From: Tupaia tana
Taxonomy: Eukaryota > Chordata > Mammalia > Scandentia > Tupaiidae
DNA length: 64,000 nt
Reading direction: 5' to 3'
Assembly (NCBI GenBank): GCA_026018925.1
Contig: JAKSZU010000025.1
Location: 27,264,696-27,328,695, forward strand
The position numbers and the translations under genes were made by a program. Shown piece by piece: positions 21,719 to 34,606 of this stretch. Below the pieces are notes generated by a model. The model saw nothing but the letters and a program-made list of their open reading frames with translations, ran no database searches and was not told where the DNA came from. Within the stretch, counting starts at the first letter, position 1. Each line of letters opens with the position of its first letter.

Positions 21719-22532
21719 TACTTTCTAAGTGGAAAAACAGAGTCCCCTGGGTTCAGAAACAGTAAGTCCTTAATAAATTACTTGATAACTAATAGAGGGC
21801 TTGGTGCTTCGGCTGCTGAAAAGCGCTTGATACTTTTTGAAGCTCTCTTGTTCCTGTTGACAAGAGTCCACCTGCTTCCCCTGAAGTATGTCCACAGGAC
21901 AGTGTTTCCTGGCCCAAAGTACACCTTCCCGGGCCAGAACGCCCACCCTCGGCACGGGACACTCCTGTGCACTCGGCAGAGACCGCAGCAGAGGCCTGGT
22001 GGCAGCTTGCTGGCTGAGTAATGATGCCGATCTGGCTGGACGACGGTAACCGTAGCAACCGCAACCTGCAATTCTTGCACCACCACTGCCGGATTTAGCG
22101 TGGTAGGGCCCAAGCAGGCCGAGAGCACGATGGGGCAGGCAGCTGTGGCACCTGCCACCACGGGCCGCCCACACTTTAATTAGAGCTGGCAGAGATGAAC
22201 GCAGAGAGATTTCACACGGCCCCACTGTCGGCCCCTGCTTTTCTGCTTTTCTACGAGAACCCTGGGGGACCCCTGAGAACCACAGGGCCAGTCTTATGGA
22301 AGCAGAGCATTCGATTAAATTCAGTATACCTTCCTTAGGTGAAAAACTGGGTCCTTACAGATGCTGTGTCCACCGAAACCCTTCAATATCTAGAAACTTA
22401 CAGGGACCAAACATGGAATTAGCCAGGTTATTCTTTAAATTTCATGTGGCTATTCATAATGAACTTCCTAGAGTTTTCATTTGCTAACACAAACCCTGAA
22501 CCAAATAGAAATTTAATTCAATACATTGATTA

Positions 22533-22609
22533 TAGGTCATTGGGAAAGTCATGCCATATTTTTCGATGTTTTTCTATGCAAAAATGCATCATGACTTTCC
22601 CAACGACCC
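22533..22609. mobile_element. Small TIR element, 77 bp
   Basis: Left arm GGTCATTGGGAAAGTCATG and right arm CATGACTTTCCCAACGACC are inverted repeats with one mismatch, preceded by TA. A nonautonomous Tc1/mariner-type MITE is the likely class. Family not recognised. Confidence 0.7.
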
Positions 22610-23499
22610 AATGTGTACTGAGAGTTTCTAAACGTCATATCTTTGACCTGACCCTGGGGATGTTTAAAAAAATGCTTTTGTAAGACTTGTATAACCAGCA
22701 TTTATATGCATAACCATCAAAATAAAACTAAGACAATAATAATCGACAAACATCGTCGTGGTTCTCTCCGGGTGACGAGCTGGTGAGCAGCTTCTACCTC
22801 CTTTTTTCTATTTTTCTGAATGTCCTACACTATGTTCACAATGAGCATGTGTTATTCTTAAAACTGTTTAAAAACAAACAAAAAGAGAAATGAAGGCTCT
22901 TTCTATGGGTATGAAGGACAGGAAAATAAAGACAGCTTGATTCTGTATTTGTTGCGCTTAGCAAATGAATCTTTAACCTAAATAAAAAAGAAGGTAAGTT
23001 TTCCCCTTTAAAAAGTTCCTGTTAGTATAGGATTCAAAACCAATCCGAGAATCTCAGAGCCTGCGTGAGAGCAAATGAGTTTGGGCCTGACCAGTCCACG
23101 TGAGCCGTCGAAATCCACCTTTGTCTCAGGTGCATACTCAGTGGGCCATCAAGAGTCTTCACTCTAATGCAACTATTTCTAGTGCTAGAAATTTCCTCTA
23201 GACTCACTGGGGAATAATGCCATGCCTTGTCTGAACTAAAAATAAAAAAGTTTAATTCAAGGAATGAAGAAAAGGCGTACCTTGGACATGACAGTCATTT
23301 TTGTTCTGATGTTTTGGTTTTGTAGACACAAGTGAAAAATGAGTGTCTACAAAGTGCTTTGGAGACTCAAGCTTGTGTTCCCAAACTGGACACATATAAT
23401 AATATGCAAAGAAATAAACTGAAAACCACAAAGCCAATGTTTATCACCAAGCCTAACTGCACGCTGCCCTGGGGAGGCTGCAGGCAGTGGTGCGGACCC

Positions 23500-23734
23500 G
23501 TCGGCATGGAGGAGACGCTGCTAGAGAGGCTCTCCGTGTGTGCCCCGTCGGCATGGAGGAGACGCTGCTAGCGAGGCTCTCCGTGTGCCCCGTCGGCATG
23601 GAGGAGACGCTGCTAGCGAGGCTCTCCGTGTGCGCCCCGTCGGCATGGAGGAGACGCTGCTAGCGAGGCTCTCCGTGTGCGCCCCGTCGGCATGGAGGAG
23701 ACGCTGCTAGCGAGGCTCTCCGTGCGCCCCGTCG
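23500..23734. repeat. Minisatellite, 45-47-bp unit, five copies
   Basis: Units start GTCGGCATGGAGGAGACGCT and contain GCTAGCGAGGCTCTCCGTG. Starts fall at 23500, 23547, 23592, 23639 and 23686, and a sixth degenerate start lies at 23731. The length varies by 2 bp (GTGTGC against GTGC). Units are almost identical, so the array is recent or homogenised. Confidence 0.95.
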
Positions 23735-25458
23735 CTCTCACCGGATCCCAGTCCACCTTTCGGAACCTCACTGTAGCCTGCTCTGCAGTTGCCCAGCTCC
23801 TGCATTCTCCATTCTGCAGCTGATGATAAAAATGCACCTCAGCGTGGGAGGAGCGAGGGAGAGGATGGAGTCTGCGTGGCAGTGAGGAAACTATGGCTGC
23901 CTGTTATCTCCAACCTGTCACCCTCCCTCACCTCCCTCCCCTCTCACTTCCCATCTGTCAGCGAGTGCTCGTCCCTTTATGACACCGTCCTGTGGTCTGT
24001 GCGGACTTGGTCTCACTTTACAGACCGCGCTAACGGAGTGGGTCAGTGGCCATGCTGTCTCCGCTGGTGTCCTGCTCTAACAGCACAGCTGGGCCGGACT
24101 GCTGTTTCTGAGCCAGCACCTCCTCCTGGGCACGCTGTGCTCTCTCTGCCGGCCGGGGAGAAACCGGAGCAGACGGCAGAGGGAAGGCAAGTCGGCTGCC
24201 TGCAGCAGCCAAGCGTGCTGAATCCTAAGTCAAACACAGGACACCCTCCTTTGCTTTCCGACTGCATTTCGAGGCCATGAAAAGCATGCACGCTTCTCCC
24301 GTGGCATCTCATTTTCAGCCAAGAGTCAAATGGTGACTGTTGGATTCCAAAGCTCAAGGAGAATCCACATCACGTCCAGTCTCAGGCAGGCTGTCACCTA
24401 ACGGAAATGCTAAATAGCAAACATGGGCACTGAGCTATACACTGAACTGGTAAACTTGCTCACGGTGACACAACACGGAAAAACACGATTAAGGAGGAAT
24501 ACAAGTTGTAAGAAAAGAAACTGAGACAGTACTTAGCATCACGCGACAACTCACACAGGCCAAATAAATCCTGCACTGGTGTCTTAGATGACGTCCAGAT
24601 ACCTGTGGTTCCACGACGTGACACAGTGGGACAACGAGGGGTCACTTCACTTCCCAGATGCCACAGCCAGTCATTCCTTGTCATTTGTTATCTGCACCCT
24701 TTGCCAGTTACCTTTCTGGTCAGAGATGCAAGTTTAAATGAACATTTGAGAGGACACGTGAGTGACTGCAGATCTGCCATCTGCCCGGGTCTTTGTTTCA
24801 GACACGCCATTGGCGCCTGGATCACACGGGGAACGTTAGAACCCGCATCCCTGCTCTTCGTAGTTACGCAGATCCCTGTGGTCAGCTTCGCAAGCTTTCG
24901 TTCCACTGTTAAAGACTCGTAATGATGGCTGTTTAATTTGAGCAGTGGTCACCATCATTTAAAAAAAAAACAAACAAACTGATCACATGTAACTGGTCAC
25001 TTATCTTCTCAAGAGAAATGTCACTGTAGACAATTCACCTGAGTCTAATTCAGGTGAGGCAACAGGTCCTCAACTCAAAATGCCATTCCTGCCCTGAGAG
25101 CAGAGACAGAAATCACCCCTGGGGGTTTCCACGTGCATCCGCTGCCTTGGGCAGGGTTCAAATTCCAGAAGAGACGCTTTGTCGGCGCTAACCACTAAGC
25201 TGCCATCAAGCTATAACTTCAGGGATCTTGAAATACACTCTCGTAGGTAATCTCACCTTCATAAAGTTATAAAATCATACTGGAAAAAATAACAGAAAAT
25301 CTCTTAGTCCACTATGTGATTTTGTCAGAGAGGACACTGTGTCCAACAGAGGACGATTTGCTGATGTGGAATTCTGCAATGAGTTATACACCTCAAAACT
25401 TCCGGGGAAATCAATCCACGTTCTTCAAGATGGAACATCAAACGTTGTTTATGAGCGA

Positions 25459-25717
25459 TGGGAGAGGTTTTTGCTATAGGGCACATGCACTCGCCAGAAA
25501 GAGAGAAAGAGACAGAGAGATAGAAAGTGAGAAGTCACCCCCCCTCCCCAGTGAGATGGCCACGCCACAATCCCTTCTCTTCCATTCTTCTCTCGGGGTC
25601 TCGGGCACGCATGCACACACACCCGGCCTGAGTTTAAGCCACTGGGTCCAGGACTCGAACCACGGTTGGCTACATGGGAATCCAGCGACATAGCCATTAT
25701 GCCACCTGCTGGTCTCT
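25459..25717 (-). mobile_element. Long-form tRNA SINE, reverse
   Basis: GGGAGAGGTTTTTGCTATAG, GGCACATGCACTCGCCAG, CAATCCCTTCTCTTCCATTC, GGGCACGCATGCACACAC, head ending GCCACCTGCTGGTCTC. Little tail; complete head. Confidence 0.87.
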
Positions 25718-26171
25718 GTAAGTTCTATTTTTGCAGTACCAAGAAAACAACTCCCTCGACGGCCCTGCCTTGTGTTTCCACCGTGACTGCCAGCAGAGGT
25801 GTGGTGGGACCAAGCTCAGGTCAGTGCTCAGTGGGCATGGCCCTCACGTCAATTCTCTGCATCCTCCCCACCACCGAAAATTAAAGCAGGAGCTGGAATG
25901 CTGTTCAAACTCCCTCAGCGACCCTTCTTGGAAGTTAAGCACAAATACTTAAACAGAAATCTCCTCTGACGTGCACGCATGTAATCTGTACGGAAACCTC
26001 CATCCTACTTACTCGGTAAAAGTGGTCCTGGGAGAATCTGTGTTAAAAATGCAGTTCTCAGATTTCTTTAATATTGGAAAAAGTTCTTACACTGGACCGA
26101 GTGAGCAGCAGAGAGTGCAGAGCGGGGAGAAGTACTGCCAGACAACCTTGGCTCTCCCAGAGGAACCATGT

Positions 26172-26355
26172 CAGGAGAGAAATCACTCCTGGGGGATAAC
26201 CACACCACAGTCCCTTCTCCTGCAGTCTCCTCTCAGGATCTGGGGCACACACGCACATGCACCCGGTGTGAGTTTCAAGACATGGGGTCCAGGACTCGAA
26301 CCGGTCAGTCACGTCGGAGTCCACCAACATAGCCTTTACACCATCTGCTTGTCCC
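26172..26355 (-). mobile_element. Long-form tRNA SINE, reverse, lacking the tail end
   Basis: Begins at AGAGAAATCACTCCTGGGGG and runs through CTCCTCTCAGGATCTGGGGC and GTCCAGGACTCGAACC to CCATCTGCTTGTCCC. The CT block and A-tail are missing. Confidence 0.8.
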
Positions 26356-26514
26356 ATCCAGAGAAAAAGCTGCACGGGGCCAGTGGGAAGAGATCTCTGT
26401 GCCGAGTTAGGGCTTCAGGAGGACCTAGCGGAGGTCCTGATTACAGGTGTGTGTGGGGGGATAATGTTCCTATTTCTGGAGTCAGTAACAATATTGAACT
26501 AGCAGGTTAAAGAA

Positions 26515-26645
26515 AGAAAGGGGTTATTATCTGTTGCTGATAATGTGTGTAGTATCTCCAACTGAACTGGTGAGAAAAGTATTCATGTTGGAAAATTCAC
26601 TTTACAAGCTAAGTGATGTACAGTGATTGAATGTATTAAAGAAAT
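26515..26645 (+). repeat. Unclassified dispersed repeat (pairs with 59283-59440)
   Basis: TTATTATCTGTTGCTGATAA, GTAGTATCTCCAACTGAACT and GAGAAAAGTATTCATG align in order with 59310 onward. No family recognised. Confidence 0.5.
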
Positions 26646-27568
26646 TAAAATGAAATACATAGATATAGCTATAGATATAGATTTAAAAGGCTTGGCTACA
26701 AATTCAAGTATTCAAGTTCGGAAGAAGCCATAGGCCGACTCCCTCCCCAAACACTGCCACGGGGGACTCTCCCCGTCCAGCTGGGGGCCACCCTGGGCAG
26801 TTCTGTGTCTGAGCCGTTCATTCACAACTTGCACGAACACCCAGGATCGTTGCTATTTGTTTTCCCAACACCCCCTAGCTTATCTCCCCTCTGCACAAGA
26901 TCACTCATGTGGCTGAAAATCTCATTTTAAAGCCTTCAGAAATGTGTTTTCACTATTATACATTAGGTCAGCAAACACGCATTCCAGTGAGGAAACGCTG
27001 ATCGTTCTAATACTCACATTATGCTCTTTAAGGTGCGCCTTCCTTAAACAGTCTAGGACATACTGATACGAAAACCTTGCCTCCAAGTCATTCATATTGC
27101 AGAGTTTAGAATTCCAGCTTTAAGAAAAACCAAGAAAACACCGAAGAGGAAACTTACAACCCTCTCTGGATATCTTATAACTACATTCTCAGACTAATAA
27201 ACACTACTACTTGAGTATAGAAGCTGTAAGAAAGCACGGCCAACTTTCTCTTAGAAGGAAGCCTGGTAGCAATTTTTCCCTTCAGAACTTACTCAAAAGT
27301 TTCCATAAAAACATAGGTAAATCACACCACCACGTGACCGAAAAATAATTACAATAACACACACATAAATCACTAAACACTAAACAAATACAACGACTGG
27401 AACCACGGAATAACCAATCATAAATTTCTTTCAGAACAAAAGGCACATTTTTAACTCATTCATCTGGTGAACGGATTCCAGGAAAGTGCGAGGACGCGGC
27501 TCCGAAAGCGGTTCACAGAGCAGCAGGCACTACCCAGAGCGGCGGCCGCGTGTGTGAAGTCTACTTAC

Positions 27569-27640
27569 AGCCTGTACAGCTTCGCGGTCCCGAGGAACAG
27601 CAACTCCGGGAACAGCTGAAGGTGGTTTCTGTTTAAACGC
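27569..27640 (-). CDS. SLIT2: SLIT2 coding exon 4: third leucine-rich repeat
   Basis: On the minus strand acceptor CTCAAAAG is followed by 72 nt reading [20 protein letters not shown] then LYRL, ending CT before donor GTAAGT (27568-27563). Acceptor, donor, phase and length match the neighbouring repeats. The third codon positions are strikingly GC-rich (CCG, GGG, ACC, GCG, CTG), and the exon sits in a small CpG-dense patch, unlike the AT-rich intron around it. The next repeat (expected to begin DLSENQIQ) was not found at lower coordinates, so intron 4 continues past position 1. Confidence 0.95.
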
Positions 27641-28936
27641 CTTTTGAGAAAACAAAAACAAAGCTTATGTTACACAGACAATGCCAACTGGGAGACTGAG
27701 ACTCGGTTCTGTCGTCCTCATCCTATATTTGAGAAAAGAATAAAATGGCAGGCAGAACTCAAGCATTGCAAGTCAAAGGCTGGCGACACCTTGGTACACG
27801 ACTCTGCAAGGTTCCCTTCCGCTTACTGAGAGGTTGACTGGGGCCCAGCTCGGAACTCACGTCCTGTGCAACAGCTCGGACCGGAACGTGCACACCCATG
27901 AAAGGTGCTGTAACTCAGCCCCCTGGGGTCTAAGCTAGGAACTTCAACATACAGCAGAAATAGCACAGTCACTGTCCCAAACGGCCTAAATTGTCAGCCA
28001 AAGCATTGTGGGGAGATGGAAATTTCTATTTTGTTAGCTTTTCATTAAGTTTTGGGGAAAAGAAAGGTGAGGAATCGTCAGCGTGATTCATCCCCATAGG
28101 CAAGATCAGAAGAAAACCAACGAAGTTCAAACCCCGGCCCACAGCTCTCACCCTAAGTGAATTCGGCTCAGTTATAACTAATAGTGGTGTCACACACTGC
28201 TTAGCTCACGTGTTGAGGTGTGTAGCTGATAGTGGAATGTATTTTTTGAAAGTTCTTTGATTACAATTCTACCTCAGTTTAAGTCCAGATGCTACGGAGC
28301 TAAGTTTTTTGGACTAGGCATATCTGTGAACTTAAAAGTGGGCAAATTCTGTCTCTGATGGACTAATACCCCAAGCCTATCTGTTTTAGGTGTGCAATTT
28401 AACATTTTATTAAAAGTAGTTACCTATCTCTCTGCTTTTCCCAAACCTAAACAAAATGACGAGAAGTTGACATAAATGTACACCGAAGACTCTCAGCAGC
28501 TTGGCTGCCCAGGGTGACGAGGCTCAGAAATGACTGTCACCCTGGAAAACCAGAGGCATTTCTTAAGCCTTGAAGATAGATCTTGAGGGGAAAGATAGGA
28601 GGGTCTGTCAACCTTGACATAGCTAAAGGGTCCTAAGGTAAAAGCAGAATTAAGCATTTTTTTGTTTCTAGAGGCCAGATGCGGGACCAGTAGATCCAAC
28701 TCCTAAAACAGTAGATTATAAGAATCTTTCCAAAATCAGAGACACTAGGAAACAGAGAAACCTTCCTTGAGAAACCCTCAAGTCCTCACCCCAGGTAGAT
28801 TCGAGCAGAAGCTAGGTATTGTTTTCCTGCAGAAAACGAAATCAAAGCCAATCCTCTCGCAGGTGGGACACAGGACAAGGCGAACTCCAGAGCTGCTAGT
28901 TCTCAAACAGCGTGAGGCCATGGTCTTGGTACCTGT

Positions 28937-29165
28937 GGTCTCATGAACTCGGGAGCTGGCGGCCAGCAGTGGTGTGGCGGGAATGCTCCCGTGACCCTCA
29001 GGCCACACAGACGTCCCGAGTTCACACCCAGAGGCTTTCCTGTACGCCTGGTCTGTACACGCCACTGCAGTCCTGAGGCTGGGATGGACCGTGGTGTGAC
29101 TGACCTGCTGGGGCGGGTCCTACCTGTCTCTCTCTTTCTCAGTCTCTTACAGAATAAATTAAGAA
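28937..29165 (+). mobile_element. Third-group SINE-like element
   Basis: GCCAGCAGTGGTGTGGCGGG, B-box-like GAGTTCACACCC, and a CTGTCTCTCTCTTTCTCAGT end followed by CAGAATAAATT. Confidence 0.45.
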
Positions 29166-29995
29166 GTTGATCATCGAAAGAAACATCCTCAATGCTTAAT
29201 CAGTGTGTACTAATAACAGAAAGTATGTCAAGAGACGTCCGGAGTGGTAAAACCGTGTTGAAAGGGAGGACTCACTTCCCACTGATGCCGATTTTCACCA
29301 GTGAGGCACAAGAGCAGGCGAGAGGGAAAGCGAAACCCAAACTTTTCTTTGTAAGAGTCTGGAGGGGCAGAGGTTCTAAGACAAGCGTACCTGCAGTCTC
29401 CCACTACAGTGTGACAATGTGGAGTGTACTGTGACTTTGTCATTCTGTCTCTCCAAAAGTAAGTAGACTGCCATATTCATCAGGACGCGGATGCCCTGCC
29501 ACGACCTGACGGAGACCCTCACGTGAGACAGGACGCATTTCACGTGGGGTGCGAGTGTTTTTCCCTGGGTGGCTGCTCTCGTATTCCTCCCCCAGCGGTT
29601 CCTCACACCCCACACAGACCGAGCTTGCTGCGTGATGGGTGCTGCCCTGGGGTGCTCAAGAGCCGCCTGGTTCACACCGACAGCCCCGAGTGGGTGCAGT
29701 TCTACCTCCTGTCCTGCAGACACGCAGCGCACTGGCAGAGCTAGGACTTACGTGCAGGGCATGGAGGCCACAATGCCCCCTCGGGGTCATTCCTTCAAAG
29801 ACACACAGCCTAGTCATCCCTAAAAACCACGTGTCCTGAACTTCCCCTCCCACGGTCCGTCCTGAGGGAAAACACACTTACTACAGTTGGTTTCTTAAAT
29901 ACCTACAAGTTAACCACCTGAAAATCGGGCATCGTTTTATTTTAAAAACAGACAAATCCCAAAAGCTTAGCTGTACGGTCAGCTCACTGGTTTTC

Positions 29996-30250
29996 CGTTT
30001 ATTTGTTTGGATTTGTTTTATTTTGCTTTGCCAGAGGTGCATGCACTCTCTCTAAAGAGAGAAGATGAGACAGAACCTTCCAGGGGGACGGTGATGCCCC
30101 AAGCCCGTTCCTCCATTTCTCCGATCAGGATGTGAGCACATGTACACACGCACCCAGCGTGTTTCTCAAGCCACCAGGTCCAGGATTTGATCTATGAGCT
30201 CGACCGTGTGAACTCCAGCTGCCTTAGCCACCAGGTCACCGAGCAGGCCT
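29996..30250 (-). mobile_element. Long-form tRNA SINE, reverse
   Basis: TTTGCTTTGCCAGAGGTGCA, CAGGGGGACGGTGATGCCCC, CACACGCACCCAGCGTG, CCACCAGGTCCAGGATTTGA and a decayed head. Confidence 0.7.
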
Positions 30251-31654
30251 AACTCACTGCTTTCAACACCTACTTAAAATACCTAAAGGTGAGAGAAAAA
30301 CAAAAAAGTATACAAACGTGTTTCTCTCGATTTGAGCAACGTATCATCTTTCCCTTAAAGTTACCATGAGTGTTAGCACATGAGTTATGGACACGTCTGA
30401 ACCAGCCGACTGAGGACCATATGAGGCCTTATACATGTGAAGAGACGTGATTTAGTAAAAAAACGCAGAAACACAGCGCAAGCTTGCCCTTTCCTTTTTT
30501 CCTTAAACCAGTGTTAAGACAGCTTCGGCTCACGTTCTTCTATTCCTTTTCCATCAGTGCTAAGGTTAAATGGACAGACGACATTAAAATAAACAGTGAA
30601 ACCCTTCCAAAATATCCCCTAGCAGGACGATCTTAAAGAAGAGATTCTTGCACAATGACCAGAAATGAAACGCTGAAACTGAGGAGCATGTTTTTAGGTC
30701 GAGGGTTACTTTAAAGACTATCAAAGTGCACAGCAATTACTAAGCTAGCTTCTAAGGCCACAGAAAACGTCTCAGCAGCTTCAGCTTGAAGACAATCGTG
30801 TCCTAGGAACATCTCTGGTGTACAGGAGCTGAAGTTAGAACTGGAGGTGCCGGAACAGGAAGCAGCATGTGGTGACTAAGGACAGCAGAAAGGATGATCT
30901 CTGGAAGCCGAAAGGAATTATCCTCGTTAAACCGAGGTGAAGCGACGACCCTCGCTCAGCTGTGTAGGAGACACTCCAGAGGCGTGGGGACATCAGCTCT
31001 CCTGTTCTCAGCCCGAGCTGGACTGGTCCGCACGACGCTAGGACTCAGGGAATCCTCCGACAGCAATTCGCAGCTGCAGAAAGCTTTGAAATGTATGTCT
31101 CTGAGATCATTTTCTCCGGCCAAAGAGGAGCAAGGATGCCAATACTGCTTTCTCTGTGCTTCTAGACATGTTGTGTGTGTCAGAGAGCAAGTGCTCTTTG
31201 CATGTTGCACAGAACACCCCTGACCTCTGAAATGCAGACCCTCGGTCACCTCCGTCTGAAGGGCAACCTGGGCATGACTGACAGCTCTGTTTAAATCAGT
31301 GTTTAAATTATCTGCCAGCTGCTCCCGTGATTCCCACCTTTGGTAGAAGTTACCGTCTCACGTTTTCCAACCCTCACCTCGATTCGATTAACACCTGCAA
31401 GCTTCAGTCTAAATGAAAACACTTTGACCAACCAGTGACAAATACTTGCATGTCACTGTAAATATAAGGCATATTAGCAGTGTTCCAGCTCTACCTCTAC
31501 GATAAGCATTTCGTAACTACTGCCTTAAAAAGTCTGCCATTTCGAACCCCCTCTTTCTCATACATAAACCATCAGGAGAGGAACGAATTCACTCCCTCTC
31601 TGGGCTTCTTCTCAGGTTTCTTTCCACTTGTTCTCAAAAAATGTTCTAATTCTT

Positions 31655-31855
31655 GGGACCAGTAGATGGCGTAATGGTTATGTCACTGGACTCCCACATA
31701 GTTGACTACAGTTCTAGTCCTGGACCTGGCGGCTTAAAACTGCTACTGGGCACATGTGTGCAGGCCCAAAATCCCGAGAGGAGAGTGGCAGAGAGGAGGC
31801 TGAGGCCTGGCAAATGCACACACCCTATAGCAAAAATCTCCCTCTCTCAAAAAAA
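31655..31855 (+). mobile_element. Long-form tRNA SINE, internal deletion
   Basis: GGGACCAGTAGATGGCGTAA, CACATAGTTGACTACAGTTC, then CCCGAGAGGAGAGTGG joins directly to CAAATGCACACACCCTATAG, so the middle of the body is lost. Flanks GTTCTAAT are repeated on both sides. Confidence 0.85.
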
Positions 31856-32319
31856 GTTCTAATGCTAATATTTTTAATGCAGATAGTTTAACATTTATGT
31901 CATGTTACATAAGTAAAATAAAGTATTTTCAGCAGCGGTATCAATGGTAATTTCGTGTTTTTATTCTATTCTAGAGAGGTCCACATTTATTAATATAGAC
32001 ATTGCTTCCTCTCTAGTTCATGAACTTCTTGGTATTTCTCTGCATATTCAGAGAGATTGTGATAAACATTCTGAAATAAAACTTGGGACTTTGTACTTTC
32101 TCCACATCTCTTCTATTGATCAGATAGATTCCATAAGAAGAAATCTAAATGAAAACAACAATAAATTTGAATGAATAAAAGTTCAATTTATTATACACAC
32201 ACTTTAGCATCTCAGATAAAATTTTTTAATTTCTAAGGTCAGCTTTTGAGAATCCTAAGGCTTTAAAATTTCTCAGCTCAGGTTTTGAGAGTCAGAACTT
32301 TTGTTGAAATGTATGTCAT

Positions 32320-32321
<2 letters not shown>

Positions 32322-32354
<33 letters not shown>

Positions 32355-32390
32355 GAGATTTTTGCTATAGGGGAAGTGCTCAGCCTTCTG
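32322..32390 (-). mobile_element. Long-form SINE tail fragment behind poly(T)
   Basis: About 29 T residues (32322-32350) followed by AAGAGAGATTTTTGCTATAG and GGGAAGTGCTC. Only the 3' end was inserted. Confidence 0.7.
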
Positions 32391-33907
32391 TGAAAATATG
32401 TATGTATTCTTTTTAAAGTACACATCACCACGAGCTGTAACAATGATCTGTTTTAAGCATGTGGAAACTGAAGTTTGGAAAGGTGAGGCAGAAGAATCAA
32501 GACCTCACAGAAGAATGGAAGCTGAGGGATTTCTGCTGTCACTCTTACCTCAGGGTCCTGATTTTACCAGGGGGAGGGAGTTTGCACCTGGTTAGAAAGC
32601 ACAATCAATGATACGCCAACAAGTATGTGTCTGGAGCCGTACCGGGCACCAGGCACCAGCAAGGAAAGTGACCCGGTCCTAAGAACAGAGGTGTCGAGAT
32701 GCCCCATCCCTGTGCCCCCTCCCCAGACTCCAACACAGCAGCTCATGACGGCCCTCCAGGCCTGCTCCTCAGCAGAGCGGACAGACGGCGTTTTATAAAG
32801 GACAAGCAAACAGCTTGTTGTAAACGTGATTTATCTTGAAGTACGCTTCCAATCTCAATAATACCAAATCAGTCCTATCCTTACCAAGCGTTTATTCTGA
32901 AAGAACTTTCACAATATTTCTTCCCGTTCAACAGCGACGACTTGCTTTGAGAAGGGCCATAGACGTGAAGCCCATGCAGAAAAGGCTCTCGTTGTGCCGA
33001 AAGTGGTGAGATTGAGTCTAGGAGGCATAGTTCAAGCAGAAAGGTATCCCAAGGAATGAAAGGCAGAATCGAATGTAAAATATTTGACATTCAGAGCTTC
33101 CGCAAATACATTGTAACAGTGCAGACTGCGACACTCGCTCAGGGCTGGGATAAAGGCCCCCGCATCCCAAACAGAGTCACAAAGGCTGGGCCCAAAACAG
33201 ATGTGGGAAAAATAAACAGCCTTGCTGCTCGAGAATTTATAAAGTGGCTCACAAAGAGCCAGCGGGTCTTCTCAGCACCGCTCAACTTCCAGGCCCATAA
33301 AAACGTCGCATGAGAGTCCCCTCAGATGGAGTCGAAGCTCTGCTAAGCTGGTACCAGCGCGTACACGTTAAAGCGTCCTGTGTCCAGTGTCAGGAAGCAG
33401 AATTCACACAGTCCCGTCGCTTAGATGTGGAGGAGACCCACGGACACGACCTGGAAGCATGGTGTTTATCACAGGGCACCTTCACTTCCTGCAACGTGCA
33501 CACTCAGCTTTGGCTGTAGTTAGGCCTGTCCTCCAAAGAGATGCACGAAGAAGATGAAGGCACGGGTCTGAAACGAGTGTGAAGACAGGCGCCAGAGAAG
33601 GACTCTCCTGACGTGGGCTTGTGTTCTCTTCCCAGGAGATTAGCGCCGTCGGTGTGCCATTCCGTTTGGAAAAGACATGTCGTACATGTCACCTGTAAAC
33701 TGCAGGATTAGCCGGCAGAGGGTTCTCCACATCCGTGATGAATACAAGCTAAATGCTGCTTCCTCCCAGACCTGTTCGACAGCATACTCCCTGCCTGATC
33801 TCATGCGCAGCGACTGCAGCAGAAACACCGGGTCACAGCTCGAGCCTCACCCCGTCTTCACGTGTTCACAAACGGTGGATGGATAGATGTTTTCTTTTTA
33901 AAGAATT

Positions 33908-34099
33908 CTTTTATTTTAACTTTATTTATTTATTTATTTTTTAATTTGGCCAGAGAGGGACAGCGTGAGCGAGAGCTAGAGTGACAGGGAGAGAGAGAGA
34001 GAAAGTGAGAAAGCAAGCCACCAGGTCCAGGAATCGAACCGCGGTTGGCCATGGGGGTGTCCAGTGTCCTTAACCACCACACCACCTGCTAGCGGCCCC
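33908..34099 (-). mobile_element. Short-form tRNA SINE, reverse
   Basis: TTATTTATTTATTTATTTTT tail, TTTGGCCAGAGAGGGACAG, an extended GA block, GGTCCAGGAATCGAACCGCG, ending CCACCTGCTAGCGGCCCC. Confidence 0.87.
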
Positions 34100-34606
34100 A
34101 CCATCTTTTTAAAAGACAAAAGAAATGTGCCATTTAGACATCCTTTCATGAAAGGTTGTGTTTCACTGCATTTAAGATCCACGAGGCTGAGATTTAGATT
34201 TTTCTAAATTAAAATTTCCTTCACATTGACTTGGTAGAAACTTTAAAACATCCAAGTTAACAGGTTTATTTTCCAGGACTCCTTACAAGTTTCCATAATA
34301 GTAATATTTTTCAGGATTCACTGTTTACATAACAATGAGTATCAAAGGACTTAGCTAGTAGGAAAAAAAATGTCATTTTTAATCCAAAGATACTAAAATA
34401 GAAGCGTTTAAAGCAATATCTGTGTTTAAAATACACATTTACATATTACTGGCAGAGAGAAATGACCAGCCCACTTGCTTGCCTTTATCATTTCTGCAAA
34501 TTTCCATTTTATAAGGGGAGAAAATGGTTATGGTGACGGTGCAAAGCTAAACACCCAGACTTTTCAAGGTCTGCTATAGGGTCTCATAAGGTAATCTAGG
34601 AATATA

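Larger units (their letters stand above)
1..27568 (-). other. SLIT2: SLIT2 intron 4, 5' part (continues beyond window)
   Basis: Everything below the exon 4 donor is intronic unless exon 5 was missed. I looked for the next SLIT2 repeat (DLSENQIQAIPRKAFRG) on the minus strand and did not see it. The region is SINE-rich. Stretches without recognised features are 2026-3325, 3450-5400, 7055-7849, 8187-9118, 10569-12296, 13191-14924, 15301-15710, 15865-16962, 17456-20511, 21719-22532, 22610-23499, 23735-25458 (a very diverged SINE-like patch near 25060-25205) and 26646-27568. Human SLIT2 is known to have very long early introns, which fits. Confidence 0.8.

Noticed and set aside
1-27568. SLIT2 exon 5 and mir-218-1
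   Set aside because: The next LRR exon was sought on the minus strand and not seen. mir-218-1 lies much further downstream in SLIT2, so neither is claimed.
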